Counted from the stretch's first letter, positions 53,298 to 62,542 are shown. The stretch: 64,000 nucleotides of DNA from Rariglobus hedericola (GCF_007559335.1 NZ_VMBG01000001.1:1488001-1552000), one strand, 5' to 3'. Program-made: numbers and translations. Notes: generated by a model from the letters alone, not told the origin.

Positions 53298-54092
53298 GTG
53301 AAACTCATCGATTACATCCGCATCTGGCTCGCCTGCGCCCGCTACTCGGTCGTGCGCACGATGATGTTTCGTTTTGATTTCATCATGTGGGCGCTGGTGG
53401 AGTTTTTCTGGATGGGCGTGAACCTCCTGCTGATCCAGGTCGTCTACGATCACACCGATTCCATCGCTGGCTGGAGCAAATACCAGATGCTGCTCCTCGT
53501 CGGCAGTTCGATGCTCGTGCAACGGTTCATCATGGGCTTCGTGTGGACGAATCTCTTCGAAATGGCGCGCAACATCCGCACCGGCCACTTCGACTTCTTC
53601 CTGGCCCAGCCCGGCAACCCGTTGATCATGGTCTCCACGCGCAAGCTCGACCTCGACGGGCTCTCCAACGCCGTCGTCGCCACCGCCGTGGTCATCTATG
53701 CCGCCAACCGGCTCGGCATCGACCCGTCACTGCTCGATCTCCTCGCCTACGCCGCGATGATTTTTTGCGGCTTCCTCATCAATTACGCGATTTTGCTCAT
53801 CACCGTGTCGCTCACGTTCTGGCTGGGTGCGGCCCAGGGCATTGAGGGCAGTTATTTCACATTGATGGAGTTCTCACGCCTCCCCCGCCAGGCCTTCAAG
53901 GGCGCTGCCGGCGTCCTCTTCGTATGGATTCTTCCCGCCGTCGTCGTGAGCAATGTCCCGGCTTCCACGCTCATTCACGGCTTCAGCCTGACCAACGCGT
54001 GCTGGTTGCTGGCCGTCACCGTTTTCTGGATGAGCCTGGCTCTCTTTGTTTTCAACCGCGGTCTCCGTCGCTACGCCAGCGCCTCGTCATGA
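53298..54092 (+). CDS. ABC-2 type transporter permease (second subunit)
   Basis: 264 residues, six hydrophobic helices. FIMWALVEFFWMGVNLLLIQ then RNIRTGHFDFFLAQPGNPLI is the counterpart of the R-N-G-x-x-x-x-F-L-L-K-P segment in the upstream permease. The stop overlaps the rnc start by four bases (ATGA). The exported substrate is unknown. Confidence 0.83.
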   Translation: MKLIDYIRIWLACARYSVVRTMMFRFDFIMWALVEFFWMGVNLLLIQVVYDHTDSIAGWSKYQMLLLVGSSMLVQRFIMGFVWTNLFEMARNIRTGHFDFFLAQPGNPLIMVSTRKLDLDGLSNAVVATAVVIYAANRLGIDPSLLDLLAYAAMIFCGFLINYAILLITVSLTFWLGAAQGIEGSYFTLMEFSRLPRQAFKGAAGVLFVWILPAVVVSNVPASTLIHGFSLTNACWLLAVTVFWMSLALFVFNRGLRRYASASS

Positions 54093-54766
54093 CCGATTCA
54101 CTTCAGCATCGCCTCGGCCACACGTTCGCCCGGCCCGCGCTCCTTCAGCAGGCCCTCACCCATCCGGGCTACTCCAACGAGCACCCCGATGACGGCGACC
54201 ATTATCAACGTCTCGAATTTCTCGGCGACGCCGTGATTCAATTCGTCGTCACCGCCGCGCTCTTCCAACTGCGCCCCGTCGAACGTGAAGGCGAACTCAG
54301 CCGCCTGCGCGTCGCGTTGACCAACGGTCTTTTCCTCGGCGAACTCGCGCGCGAGCTCGAACTGCCCGCCCACCTGCGCCTTTCCGCCGCCGAGCAAAAA
54401 ACCGGCGGTTCACCCACCGTCGCCGGCGACGCCTATGAAGCCGTGGTCGGCGCCGTTTTCCTCGATGCCGGACTGTCCGTCGCCCAGGCGTTTATTATGC
54501 GCACCTACGGCGACCTCGAAACCCGTCTCGCCAGTCTCCGCCTCGACGAAGCCAACCCCAAGGGTCGTCTCCAAGAGCGCGTGCAGCCCACCCACGGCAC
54601 CGGCGCCTTGCGCTACGAAACCGTCCTGTCCGGCGGCCCTGACCACGCCAAGGAATACACCTCCACCATCTTTCTCGCCGACCGGGTCCTCGGCACCGGT
54701 TCAGGCTCCTCCAAAAAAGCCGCCGAAGAATCCGCCGCCCGCGCCGCCTTGGTCTCCAAAATGTAG
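54089..54766 (+). CDS. rnc: Ribonuclease III
   Basis: Double-strand-specific RNase. ALTHPGYSNEHPDDGDHYQR with LEFLGDAVIQFVV carries the signature and catalytic acids. AGDAYEAVVGAVFLDAGLSV follows, and the C-terminal double-stranded RNA-binding domain starts near NPKGRLQERVQPTHG and ends GSSKKAAEESAARAAL. The ATG at 54089 overlaps the permease stop. 225 residues, normal. Confidence 0.95.
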   Translation: MTDSLQHRLGHTFARPALLQQALTHPGYSNEHPDDGDHYQRLEFLGDAVIQFVVTAALFQLRPVEREGELSRLRVALTNGLFLGELARELELPAHLRLSAAEQKTGGSPTVAGDAYEAVVGAVFLDAGLSVAQAFIMRTYGDLETRLASLRLDEANPKGRLQERVQPTHGTGALRYETVLSGGPDHAKEYTSTIFLADRVLGTGSGSSKKAAEESAARAALVSKM

Positions 54767-54798
54767 TCGGCGCACTTGCAGCCCGTTCCGCTGTCCAT

Positions 54799-54862
54799 TC
54801 CGTCCGTCTTCCGTCTTCCGTCTTCCGTCTTCCGTCCTCGGTTCTCTGTCCTCCGTCCTCGT
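54799..54862. repeat. GGACAGAGGAC-type repeat between rnc and mfd
   Basis: GTCCGTCTTCCGTCTTCCGT and further CGTCTTCCGTCC, TCTGTCCTCCGTCC units form four tandem 7-base steps followed by degenerate ones. Confidence 0.7.
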
Positions 54863-54873
54863 CAGCGTCGTCC

Positions 54874-57800
54874 ATGTCCGTCACCGCCCACCTCACCCGC
54901 ATCAAGCTCACCGGTGTCTGCCCGCCCGCCCGCGGTGCCGTCATCGCCGAGCTCACGCGCGGACACCCTGCCCCCGTGTGGCTGGTCATCACCGAGGATC
55001 TTAAACACGCCGAGCAACTCGCCGAGGACATCTCGTTTTTTCATCGTTCCGCCGGTGGAAATCCCGCCGCCGTCGAGACCCTCATCTTTCCCGAGTCGAT
55101 GCCCGACAGCCGCGATATGCGCGAAGCCTTTGCCGCCTCCGCCGATCGCACCACCGTCCTCAGCCGGCTCCGCTCCGCCCGCTCGATCACTCAGGTTTCA
55201 GGTTTCAGTCCTCAGGTTTCTCTCGTAGTCCTGACGACGCCCGCCGCCCTCCTCCAACCCGTTCCCGCCCTCGAAGCGTTTTCCAACCGTGAAATCACGC
55301 TTAAGCGCGGACAATCCCAACCCTTCAAAGCCCTGCTCGAAACGCTCCACGGCCTCGACTACGACAGCGAAGCCGTCTGCGAATCCCCGGGCCACTACGC
55401 GATCCGCGGCGGCATCATCGACGTTTACCCTATCACCGCCACTCAGCCCTACCGCCTCGATTTTTTCGGAGACGAAATCGAAGACATCCGCGCCTTCGAC
55501 CCCGTCACCCAACGTTCCGGCGAACAGATCGACACGATCACACTCTCCGCCTCACCGCGCCTCAAACTCGACGCCTCCAAAACCGGCCTCGCCGACTACC
55601 TCTCGCCTCTCACCCAGCTTGTCTTCGTCGAGCCCGCCTCCCTCGACGAGGAATTCTCCTCCTTCGCGCGCGAGGGCTTCGACGGACTCTCCCCGCTACT
55701 CCTCAAAGCCTCCGGCGCCTTCGGCCTCGCCGACATCGACGAAGCCGCCGCGCTCTTCGACGGCGAGGGCGTCACCGAGATCACTTGGGACACCGAGAGC
55801 CTTGTTCACCACCGCACCTACCCCTCCGACGACCTCGTCGCCCAAGAACGCCTCTCCGCCGAAGAAGACGCCCGCCGCACGTTTCTCACCCAACTTGTCG
55901 CCTGGAAAAAAGACGGTTACGGCCTCGCCTTCGTCGTCTCCAAGGAAGGCGAAGAACAACGCGTCAAAGAAATCCTCGCCGAGGACCCGCGCTTCAAAGG
56001 CCTGCAACCCCTCTGGGTCCGCGGCACGCTGAACGAAGGTTTCCGCTGCACCTACCGCGCCGGCGCCGGGCTCCTTTGGTCCACGCTCCCCAAGCGCAAA
56101 CTCGGCGAGATCGGCGGACTCGTTCTCGTCACCGAAACCGAACTCTTCGGCCGCCAGCGCACCCGCCGCGTCACCGGCACGCAACAACGCGCCCTCGTCA
56201 CCCGCGCCCAGGTCGACCAGCTCCTCGACTTCTCCGAACTCGTCGAAGGCGATTTCGTCGTCCACCTCCAGCACGGAATCGCCCTCTACCGCGGTCTCAC
56301 GAAACTGGATACACGTGACGGACAACGCGAAGTCATCTCCCTCGAATTCGACGACGGCGTCACCCTCCACGTCCCGCTCCAAGAATCGCACCTCATCAGC
56401 CGCTACGTCGGCCTCGGCAAAGCCAAGCCCCAACTCGGCAAAGTCGGCTCCGGCCGCTGGGAAAAAACCCGCCAGGCCGCCGAACGCGCCACCATCGACC
56501 TCGCCGCCGACCTCCTCAAAATCCAAGCCCAGCGCGAAGCCCAACCCGGCCACGCTTTCCCGCCCGATAACGACTGGCAGAAAGAATTCGAAGGCTCGTT
56601 CCCCTTCACCGAAACCAAGGACCAGCTCACCGCCATCGAGGCCACCAAAGCCGACCTCGAGCGCGCCCGCCCGATGGACCGCCTCATCTGCGGCGACGTC
56701 GGTTTCGGCAAAACCGAGGTCGCCATCCGTGCCGCCTTCAAAGTCGTCCAAGGCGGCAAGCAGGTCGCCATCCTCGTCCCCACCACGATCCTCGCGCAGC
56801 AACACCTCAACACGTTCCGCGAACGCATGGCCGGCTACCCTATCGCCGTCGAGATGATCAGCCGCTTCCGCACCAAGGGCGAAGTCAACCGTATCCTCGC
56901 CGCCACCTCCTCGGGCCAGGTCGATATCCTCATCGGCACTCACGCCCTCCTCACCGACCGCGTCGCCTTCAAAGACCTCGGCTTGGTGATAGTGGACGAA
57001 GAGCAACGCTTCGGCGTGAAACACAAAGAGCGCCTCAAAGCCATGCGCACCTCCGTGGACATTCTCTCCATGTCCGCCACGCCCATCCCGCGCACACTCT
57101 ACATGGCCATGACCGGCGCTCGCGACATGTCCGTCATCGAAACCGCGCCCGTCAACCGCCACCCGATCCAGACCATCGTCAAAACCTACGACGAAAAACT
57201 CGTCGTGGACGCCATCCGCCACGAGCTCCGCCGCGGCGGACAAGTCTTTTACCTCCACAACCGCGTGCAGACGATCAACCTCGTCGCCGCCCGCCTCCGC
57301 GAGATGTTGCCCGACGTCACCATCGGCGTCGGCCACGGCCAGATGGACGAACACGAACTCGAGCGCGAGATGACCGACTTCGTCGCCGGCAAACACCAGG
57401 TCCTCGTCTGCACCACGATCATCGAAACCGGCCTCGATATCCCCAACTGCAACACAATCATCATCGAAGGCGCGGACCGCTTCGGCCTCTCGCAACTCTA
57501 CCAACTCCGCGGACGCGTCGGCCGCTTCAAACACCAGGCCTACGCCTACCTCCTCCTCCACCGCCACACGCGTCTGGTCGAGATCACCCGCGAACGCCTC
57601 AACGCCCTGCGCACCCACAACCAACTCGGCGCAGGTTTCCGCATCGCCATGCGCGACCTAGAACTCCGAGGCGCCGGCAACCTCCTCGGCTCCCAACAAA
57701 GCGGCCACATCATCGGCGTCGGCTTCGAACTCTACTGCCAACTCCTCCGCCAATCCGTCGCCCGCTTGAAAGGCGACAAACACGCCGCGGCCATCCGCGC

Positions 57801-58320
57801 CAACGTGAAGCTCGATTTCGTCTTCGTCGGCGAATCCGCCGCTTCCGGCCTTCAAGTCTCAGGTCTCAACCCTCAGGTTTCTCAGTCCTCCTACCAAGCG
57901 ATCAAAGCCGCCGAGCAATCCGCCGACGGAGCCGTCGAGGTCGCTAAAATCCAGGCCCGCATTCCGTCCACTTACATCACCGAAACGCGTCTCCGCATCG
58001 ACTTTTACCGCCGCCTGGCGATGGCCGCCGGCGCGCTCCAGCTCAAAGAAATCGAAGCCGATCTCCATGACCGCTTCGGCAAATTCGGCGACGAAGTCCG
58101 CGCGTTGCTGCTCATCACCGAGATCCGCATCCGCGCCGAGCAAAAGGGCATCATCAACGTCGAGACGGAATCATCCCGCCTCAAGTGCCTCCGAGGTTCC
58201 GGCGTCCGCGACGACTACGTCATGCTCGCTGGGTCCCGTTTCCCTCGCCTAGTCGCCCCGAAGGCCCTGGCCCGCCTTAAGGAAATCCTCACCTTCCTCG
58301 GCAACCTGCCGTCGGCCTAA
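54874..58320 (+). CDS. mfd: Transcription-repair coupling factor
   Basis: Removes stalled RNA polymerase and recruits UvrA. Order of domains in 1148 residues: UvrB-like module (about 1-330), RNA-polymerase-interacting domain (DFVVHLQHGIALYRGLTKLD near 470), helicase with GDVGFGKTEVAIRAAFK, VDEEQRFGVKHKERLKAM, SATPIPRTLYMAMTGARDMS, IETGLDIPNCNTIIIEGADR and GRVGRFKHQAYAYLL, and the C-terminal TRCF domain. Two short stretches (near residues 107-117 and 993-1004) are encoded by TCTCAGGTTTC-type repeats and look like in-frame inserts in surface loops. Confidence 0.96.
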   Translation: MSVTAHLTRIKLTGVCPPARGAVIAELTRGHPAPVWLVITEDLKHAEQLAEDISFFHRSAGGNPAAVETLIFPESMPDSRDMREAFAASADRTTVLSRLRSARSITQVSGFSPQVSLVVLTTPAALLQPVPALEAFSNREITLKRGQSQPFKALLETLHGLDYDSEAVCESPGHYAIRGGIIDVYPITATQPYRLDFFGDEIEDIRAFDPVTQRSGEQIDTITLSASPRLKLDASKTGLADYLSPLTQLVFVEPASLDEEFSSFAREGFDGLSPLLLKASGAFGLADIDEAAALFDGEGVTEITWDTESLVHHRTYPSDDLVAQERLSAEEDARRTFLTQLVAWKKDGYGLAFVVSKEGEEQRVKEILAEDPRFKGLQPLWVRGTLNEGFRCTYRAGAGLLWSTLPKRKLGEIGGLVLVTETELFGRQRTRRVTGTQQRALVTRAQVDQLLDFSELVEGDFVVHLQHGIALYRGLTKLDTRDGQREVISLEFDDGVTLHVPLQESHLISRYVGLGKAKPQLGKVGSGRWEKTRQAAERATIDLAADLLKIQAQREAQPGHAFPPDNDWQKEFEGSFPFTETKDQLTAIEATKADLERARPMDRLICGDVGFGKTEVAIRAAFKVVQGGKQVAILVPTTILAQQHLNTFRERMAGYPIAVEMISRFRTKGEVNRILAATSSGQVDILIGTHALLTDRVAFKDLGLVIVDEEQRFGVKHKERLKAMRTSVDILSMSATPIPRTLYMAMTGARDMSVIETAPVNRHPIQTIVKTYDEKLVVDAIRHELRRGGQVFYLHNRVQTINLVAARLREMLPDVTIGVGHGQMDEHELEREMTDFVAGKHQVLVCTTIIETGLDIPNCNTIIIEGADRFGLSQLYQLRGRVGRFKHQAYAYLLLHRHTRLVEITRERLNALRTHNQLGAGFRIAMRDLELRGAGNLLGSQQSGHIIGVGFELYCQLLRQSVARLKGDKHAAAIRANVKLDFVFVGESAASGLQVSGLNPQVSQSSYQAIKAAEQSADGAVEVAKIQARIPSTYITETRLRIDFYRRLAMAAGALQLKEIEADLHDRFGKFGDEVRALLLITEIRIRAEQKGIINVETESSRLKCLRGSGVRDDYVMLAGSRFPRLVAPKALARLKEILTFLGNLPSA
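55191..55221. repeat. First TCTCAGGTTTC-type repeat in mfd
   Basis: TCAGGTTTCAGGTTTCAGTC followed by CTCAGGTTTCT, in frame, encoding TQVSGFSPQVSL between SRLRSARS and the conserved VVLTTPAALLQ. Confidence 0.8.
57851..57885. repeat. Second TCTCAGGTTTC-type repeat in mfd
   Basis: TTCAAGTCTCAGGTCTCAAC followed by CCTCAGGTTTCTCAG, in frame, encoding LQVSGLNPQVSQ. The peptide matches the first insert at V-S-G-x-x-P-Q-V-S, although the host positions are 880 residues apart. Confidence 0.8.
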
Positions 58321-58324
58321 GCGA

Positions 58325-59239
58325 TCATCCACCGAACACGCTTTCCACGGTCGCCAACTGTGCCGACAGCACACGATGCTCAGGAAGCTGCGTGCGAAAC
58401 CAGGTGCGCTGTTTTTTCACCAACGCACGCGTGTTCTTAACAATCTCCGCCGCGAGTTCCGTGCGTGGCAGCACACCGTCGAGCATCGCCAGCGTCTCGC
58501 GGTAACCAATCGCCCGCGCTGCGCTCAGGTTTTTCTCCAGGCCCTCCACGCGCAAACGCTCCACTTCGTCCACGAGTCCGTCGTCAATCATCCCATCCAC
58601 ACGACTTGCAACGCGATTATCCAACTCCGCCGCCTCACGGTCCAGTTGCGTGCAGCGCACATCCCAACCGGCAAAGGGCGATGGCATGCGCGCGAATTCC
58701 GCCGCCAGCACATCAAGCGGTTTACCCGAAGCGCGACAGCGCTCCAACGCCCGTGTCACCCGTCGCGGATTCGCCACATCAAGCGCACCCAGACCTTGCG
58801 GATTCAGCGCATGCAAATCCGCGACCAAGGCCGCCAGCCCTTCGTTCGCCAGCTTCGCATTGATCTCCCCACGCAGCTCCGCAGGCACTTCGACGTCGTC
58901 GGCCACCGGCGCAAAAAAACTCTTCAGATAAAACCCGCTGCCACCCGCCACCAGCACGCGTTTGCCGCGCGCCGTGATGTCCGCCACCGCCGCCTGGGCT
59001 TTCGCGACATACGCGGTTACGTCCATGCCTTCGCTCACCGCACACAAATCAATCAGATGATGCGGCACCCGCGCCCGTTCGTCCGCCGTGGGTTTCGCCG
59101 TGCCGATGTCCATGCCGCGATAAAACAACAACGCGTCGCACGACACGATTTCGGCGTCATTCGTCTCCGCCCAGCGCAAAGCCAGCTCGGTCTTGCCGAC
59201 CGCCGTGGGCCCTGTGAGCACATGAATGATTCCCTTCAT
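58325..59239 (-). CDS. miaA: tRNA dimethylallyltransferase
   Basis: Adds a dimethylallyl group to A37 of UNN-reading tRNAs. HVLTGPTAVGKTELALRWAE is the P-loop, followed by EIVSCDALLFYRGMDIGTAK, PHHLIDLCAVSEGMDVTAYV, VAGGSGFYLKSFF and AIGYRETLAMLDG. 304 residues, normal. Convergent with mfd with almost no gap. Confidence 0.95.
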   Translation of the reverse strand: MKGIIHVLTGPTAVGKTELALRWAETNDAEIVSCDALLFYRGMDIGTAKPTADERARVPHHLIDLCAVSEGMDVTAYVAKAQAAVADITARGKRVLVAGGSGFYLKSFFAPVADDVEVPAELRGEINAKLANEGLAALVADLHALNPQGLGALDVANPRRVTRALERCRASGKPLDVLAAEFARMPSPFAGWDVRCTQLDREAAELDNRVASRVDGMIDDGLVDEVERLRVEGLEKNLSAARAIGYRETLAMLDGVLPRTELAAEIVKNTRALVKKQRTWFRTQLPEHRVLSAQLATVESVFGG

Positions 59240-59372
59240 TGAAGGCCTTAATTCCTTCGCACCCTTCGCGTCCTTCGCGAGACATTCCTTTTGTTACGCT
59301 CAGGTAATATCCAACCGTCCGCCGACGTTTCCCCTCGCGCCCGCCGCTCCGCGCGTTTCCAACGCTCTTCGC

Positions 59373-60542
59373 GTGAATATCGCCCTCGTCACCGAAACCT
59401 TTCCGCCTGAGATCAACGGAGTGGCCATGACGCTCGCCCATCTGGTCGAGGGTCTCGCCCGGCGTGGTCATCGCGTCACGGTCATCCGCCCGCGCCAGAA
59501 TTCCCGCGATCTCCCGCGCTCCGACGGACTCTACGAGGAGTTGCTTTGCCCCAGCGTGCCAATCCCCGGTTATTCGTTTCTTCGCGCCGGCCTGCCCGTG
59601 CGTGGACGCCTGCTCAAGTCCTGGCGCTCCGACCGGCCCGATCTCGTGCACATCGCCACCGAGGGCCCGCTCGGTTACGCCGCGCTCTCCGCCGCCGATA
59701 AACTCGGCCTGCCGCTCACGTCGAGTTTTCACACCAACTTCCACAGCTACTCCAAACACTACGGTTTCGCCTTTCTCACGCGTCCCGCCCTCGCCTACCT
59801 GCGGCATTTTCACAACCGCACACGCATCACGCTTTCGCCCACTGCCGAGCTCAACGCCGAGCTCACCCGCGACGGTTTCCACGGCATGCGCCTGCTCTCC
59901 CGGGGCGTGAACACCGAGGTCTTCACACCTGCCGTCCGTGACGACGCCCTGCGCCGTTCGTGGGGCGCCGGCTCTGAGGATTTGGTCGTCGTCCATGTCA
60001 GCCGTCTCGCCGCGGAGAAGAACTACCCGGCGTTGTTCGAAGCGTTCGCCCGCATACGCGCTTCGCAACCATCCGCCCGTTTCGTCGTGGTCGGCGACGG
60101 CCCGCTGCGCAAAAAACTCATCCGCGCCTACCCGTGGATTCGCTTCACCGGCTTTCTTTCGCGCGCCGATCTCGCACGCCACTACGCCTCGGGTGACGCA
60201 TTTCTCTACGCGAGTCTCACCGAGACATTTGGCAACGTCGTCACCGAGGCCATGGCCAGCGGGCTGCCCGTGCTGGCCTTCGACTACGCCGCGCCCGCCC
60301 GCTATATTCGCAATCTTGAAAACGGCCTAACCGTTCCCTTTGGCAATCTCACGGCCTGGCATCACGCCGCCGACACGCTCGCCGCGAATCCGTCGCTCCG
60401 TCGCCGCATCGGCGAAGCCGCCCGTCGCACCGCCGAGGGCATTTCGTGGAACCACGTCATCGACGGGTTCGAACGCGATCTGCATGAGGTCGCCGGTTTG
60501 ACCGTGCCAAACGCCGTCCCCGCGGCCATCGTCGCCTCGTGA
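59373..60542 (+). CDS. GT4 glycosyltransferase, sugar-to-lipid type
   Basis: IALVTETFPPEINGVAMTLA followed by HLVEGLARRGHRVTVIRP is the start of GT4 enzymes acting on diacylglycerol or other lipids (mannosyl/glucuronosyl type). VVHVSRLAAEKNYPALFEAF and ETFGNVVTEAMASGLPVLAF give the donor site. The GTG at 59373 is chosen since the longer frame overlaps miaA. The lipid kinase gene follows with a four-base overlap, which supports a lipid acceptor. Confidence 0.85.
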   Translation: MNIALVTETFPPEINGVAMTLAHLVEGLARRGHRVTVIRPRQNSRDLPRSDGLYEELLCPSVPIPGYSFLRAGLPVRGRLLKSWRSDRPDLVHIATEGPLGYAALSAADKLGLPLTSSFHTNFHSYSKHYGFAFLTRPALAYLRHFHNRTRITLSPTAELNAELTRDGFHGMRLLSRGVNTEVFTPAVRDDALRRSWGAGSEDLVVVHVSRLAAEKNYPALFEAFARIRASQPSARFVVVGDGPLRKKLIRAYPWIRFTGFLSRADLARHYASGDAFLYASLTETFGNVVTEAMASGLPVLAFDYAAPARYIRNLENGLTVPFGNLTAWHHAADTLAANPSLRRRIGEAARRTAEGISWNHVIDGFERDLHEVAGLTVPNAVPAAIVAS

Positions 60543-61423
60543 TCAAGACGCGGTTCATCTTCAACCCCCGCTCCGGGCATAACGCCAAGAATCCCCACCT
60601 CCTCGAACGCGCGCGTGCCTTTATCCGTGAACGCTCGCTCGATGCCGATGTCGTGCTCACCGAGCGCCCGCGTCACGCCACCGAGTTGGCCCGCCGTGCC
60701 GTGATCGACGGCTGCGGCCTCGTGGTCGCCATCGGCGGCGACGGCACGCTCAACGAAGTGGCCGCCGGTCTCGTCGGCACGTCCGCCGTCTTTGGCCTCA
60801 TCCCGTGTGGCTCCGGCAACGGCCTTGGCCGCCACCTCGGCATCCCCGGTCCCGGCAAGGGCGCCTTTCGCACGCTGGTCGAAGGCCGCGTGCGCGTGAT
60901 CGATACCGGCGAGGTCAACGGCATCCCGTTTTTCAACGCGATGGGCATCGGCTTCGATGCCGAGATCGCCGATCGCTTTAACCACCTCACGCGCCGCGGT
61001 CTCGCCTCCTACGTGCGCACCACGCTTGGCACGCTCTTCCATTACAAGCCGCAAACCTACCTGATCCGCAACGGCGTCGCCTCGCTGGAGACGCCCGCCT
61101 TCATCCTCACCGTCGCCAACTCCGACCAATACGGCAACGACTGCTACATCGCCCCCGGCGCCTCGGTCGATGACGGCTTGCTCGACCTCACGGTCATCAA
61201 ACGCGCCAACGCCTTCAACGCCGCACCGCTGGCCGCCCGCCTGTTCCTCAAAAAAATCGACGGCAGTTCTTCCGTGTCCCGTATGCGGGGCAACCACTTC
61301 ACCATCGAGCGAGCCGCTCCCGGCCTCATCCACACCGATGGCGAAACCCACCAGGCCGCCGCCTCGCTCGATATTACCGTGCGTCCCCGCAGCCTGCGCA
61401 TCATGGTTCCAGCCACTTCGTGA
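60539..61423 (+). CDS. Diacylglycerol kinase-family lipid kinase (YegS/BmrU-like)
   Basis: GTG start overlapping the upstream stop. FIFNPRSGHNAKNPHLL, the VVAIGGDGTLNEVAAGLVGT nucleotide loop, and IPCGSGNGLGRHLGIP are the DAGKc signatures. NAMGIGFDAEIADRFN and SDQYGNDCYIAPGASVDDG follow. 294 residues. It phosphorylates a lipid, probably together with the preceding glycosyltransferase and the following phosphoesterase in membrane-lipid modification. Confidence 0.92.
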   Translation: MIKTRFIFNPRSGHNAKNPHLLERARAFIRERSLDADVVLTERPRHATELARRAVIDGCGLVVAIGGDGTLNEVAAGLVGTSAVFGLIPCGSGNGLGRHLGIPGPGKGAFRTLVEGRVRVIDTGEVNGIPFFNAMGIGFDAEIADRFNHLTRRGLASYVRTTLGTLFHYKPQTYLIRNGVASLETPAFILTVANSDQYGNDCYIAPGASVDDGLLDLTVIKRANAFNAAPLAARLFLKKIDGSSSVSRMRGNHFTIERAAPGLIHTDGETHQAAASLDITVRPRSLRIMVPATS

Positions 61424-61488
61424 CGTTCGCGTGACTAATCACCCCACCCCCTAGTCAGCGGCCGTCACATTTGTTAAACTCCTCACCG

Positions 61489-62331
61489 ATGGACACCAAG
61501 CCACTCCAGTTTCGGACGATCATTATTTCCGACGTCCACCTCGGCACTCACGACTGCAAAATTCGTGAGGTGAATCATTTTCTCAAATACACGCAGTCCG
61601 AGAAACTGATTCTAAACGGCGACATCATCGACGGCTGGAAACTCAAACAAGGCGGCCACTGGCCGAAAACGCACACGCGTTTCATCCGCCTCATCCTGAA
61701 AAAACTCGAGAAGAAGGACACCGAGGTCGTCTACCTGCGCGGCAACCACGACGACGTGCTCGCCAAGTTCCTCCCGATCGCCTTCGAGAATCTCGTGATC
61801 GTCGAGGATCACGTTCACCACGCTGTGCGCGGCGATTACTTCGTTCTTCACGGCGACGTGTTCGACACCATCACCAAGAATTTTGTGTTCCTCGCCTACG
61901 CCGGCGACTGGGGCTACCGCGCACTCATGCGCATCAACCGCCTCTACAACAAATGGCGCGCCTGGCGCGGCAAGGACTACTACTCGCTCTCCAAGGCCAT
62001 CAAGGCCCGCGTCAAACAGGCCGTGAATCACGTCTCGAATTTCGAGGACCACATCGCCGAGCTCGCCAAGAGCCGCGGGTGCATCGGCGTCATGTGCGGC
62101 CACATTCACACCGCCGCCGATCGCATGATCGGCGATGTCCACTATCTGAACTCCGGCGACTGGGTTGAATCGCTCACCGCCGTGGTCGAGCACTTTGACG
62201 GACGTTTTGAAATCGTCGATTTCGCCGACTTCCGGAAACAGTTCCCCCTCGAAGACGAGGCCGTGGAAACCGACGAGGCGACCGCCGCCTCCGTCGCGGC
62301 CGATGCAAATCGCGCGCTCGCCACTGCGTGA
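61489..62331 (+). CDS. UDP-2,3-diacylglucosamine hydrolase-like metallophosphoesterase
   Basis: Calcineurin-type phosphoesterase: IIISDVHLGTHDCK, LILNGDIIDGWKLKQGGHWP, VVYLRGNHDDVLAKFLP, DYFVLHGDVFDTITKNF and VMCGHIHTAADR with YLNSGDWVES. The group includes LpxH-related enzymes that split UDP-diacylglucosamine and also proteins of glycolipid pathways. The start at 61489 (MDTKPLQF) is used. About 280 residues, with an acidic C-terminal tail. Confidence 0.87.
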   Translation: MDTKPLQFRTIIISDVHLGTHDCKIREVNHFLKYTQSEKLILNGDIIDGWKLKQGGHWPKTHTRFIRLILKKLEKKDTEVVYLRGNHDDVLAKFLPIAFENLVIVEDHVHHAVRGDYFVLHGDVFDTITKNFVFLAYAGDWGYRALMRINRLYNKWRAWRGKDYYSLSKAIKARVKQAVNHVSNFEDHIAELAKSRGCIGVMCGHIHTAADRMIGDVHYLNSGDWVESLTAVVEHFDGRFEIVDFADFRKQFPLEDEAVETDEATAASVAADANRALATA

Positions 62332-62358
62332 CGTTTTTGTGAATCGCGCAAAGCCAGT

Positions 62359-62374
62359 TGGCACGCGTGATGCA
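62359..62374 (+). promoter_or_regulatory. Sigma-54-type promoter
   Basis: TGGCACGCGTGATGCA matches the -24/-12 consensus TGGCACR-N4-TTGCW at all but one position. Transcription would start near 62385 and run through a 46-codon frame to the Hsp20 gene at 62662. An ATTGTG/CACAAT inverted repeat overlaps its 3' side (62374-62395). Confidence 0.65.
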
Positions 62375-62401
62375 TTGTGTAGAGTAACTCACAATTACTC
62401 A

Positions 62402-62542
62402 ATGAACCGGACAAACCACCATCTCCTCAGCACCGCCGGCACTTCGATCACGAAGGCCGTCGTCCAATGCTGCGCACAGATGCGTCCGGCCACCTGCCAA
62501 CGTTGGAGCAAATCCAAACAAGGCGCGGGCTCACAGGCCTAA
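62402..62542 (+). CDS. Possible 46-residue leader peptide gene
   Basis: ATG at 62402 to TAA at 62542, about 17 bases after the predicted sigma-54 start site and 120 bases before the Hsp20 gene. The product is basic, with a C-C-A-Q-M-R segment and Trp-Ser-Lys-Ser-Lys near the end, and no known domain. Its position in the leader is the main support. The rest of the leader (62543-62661) holds no gene but has GGAGGCC/GGCCTC-like pairing potential. Confidence 0.35.
   Translation: MNRTNHHLLSTAGTSITKAVVQCCAQMRPATCQRWSKSKQGAGSQA

Noticed and set aside
55696-57624. A 642-codon minus-strand frame across mfd
   Set aside because: Antisense shadow of mfd; low-complexity Glu/Gly/Val composition and no recognisable motif.
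59157-60182. A minus-strand frame overlapping miaA and the GT4 gene
   Set aside because: It crosses two genes with full motif sets and has no domain of its own.
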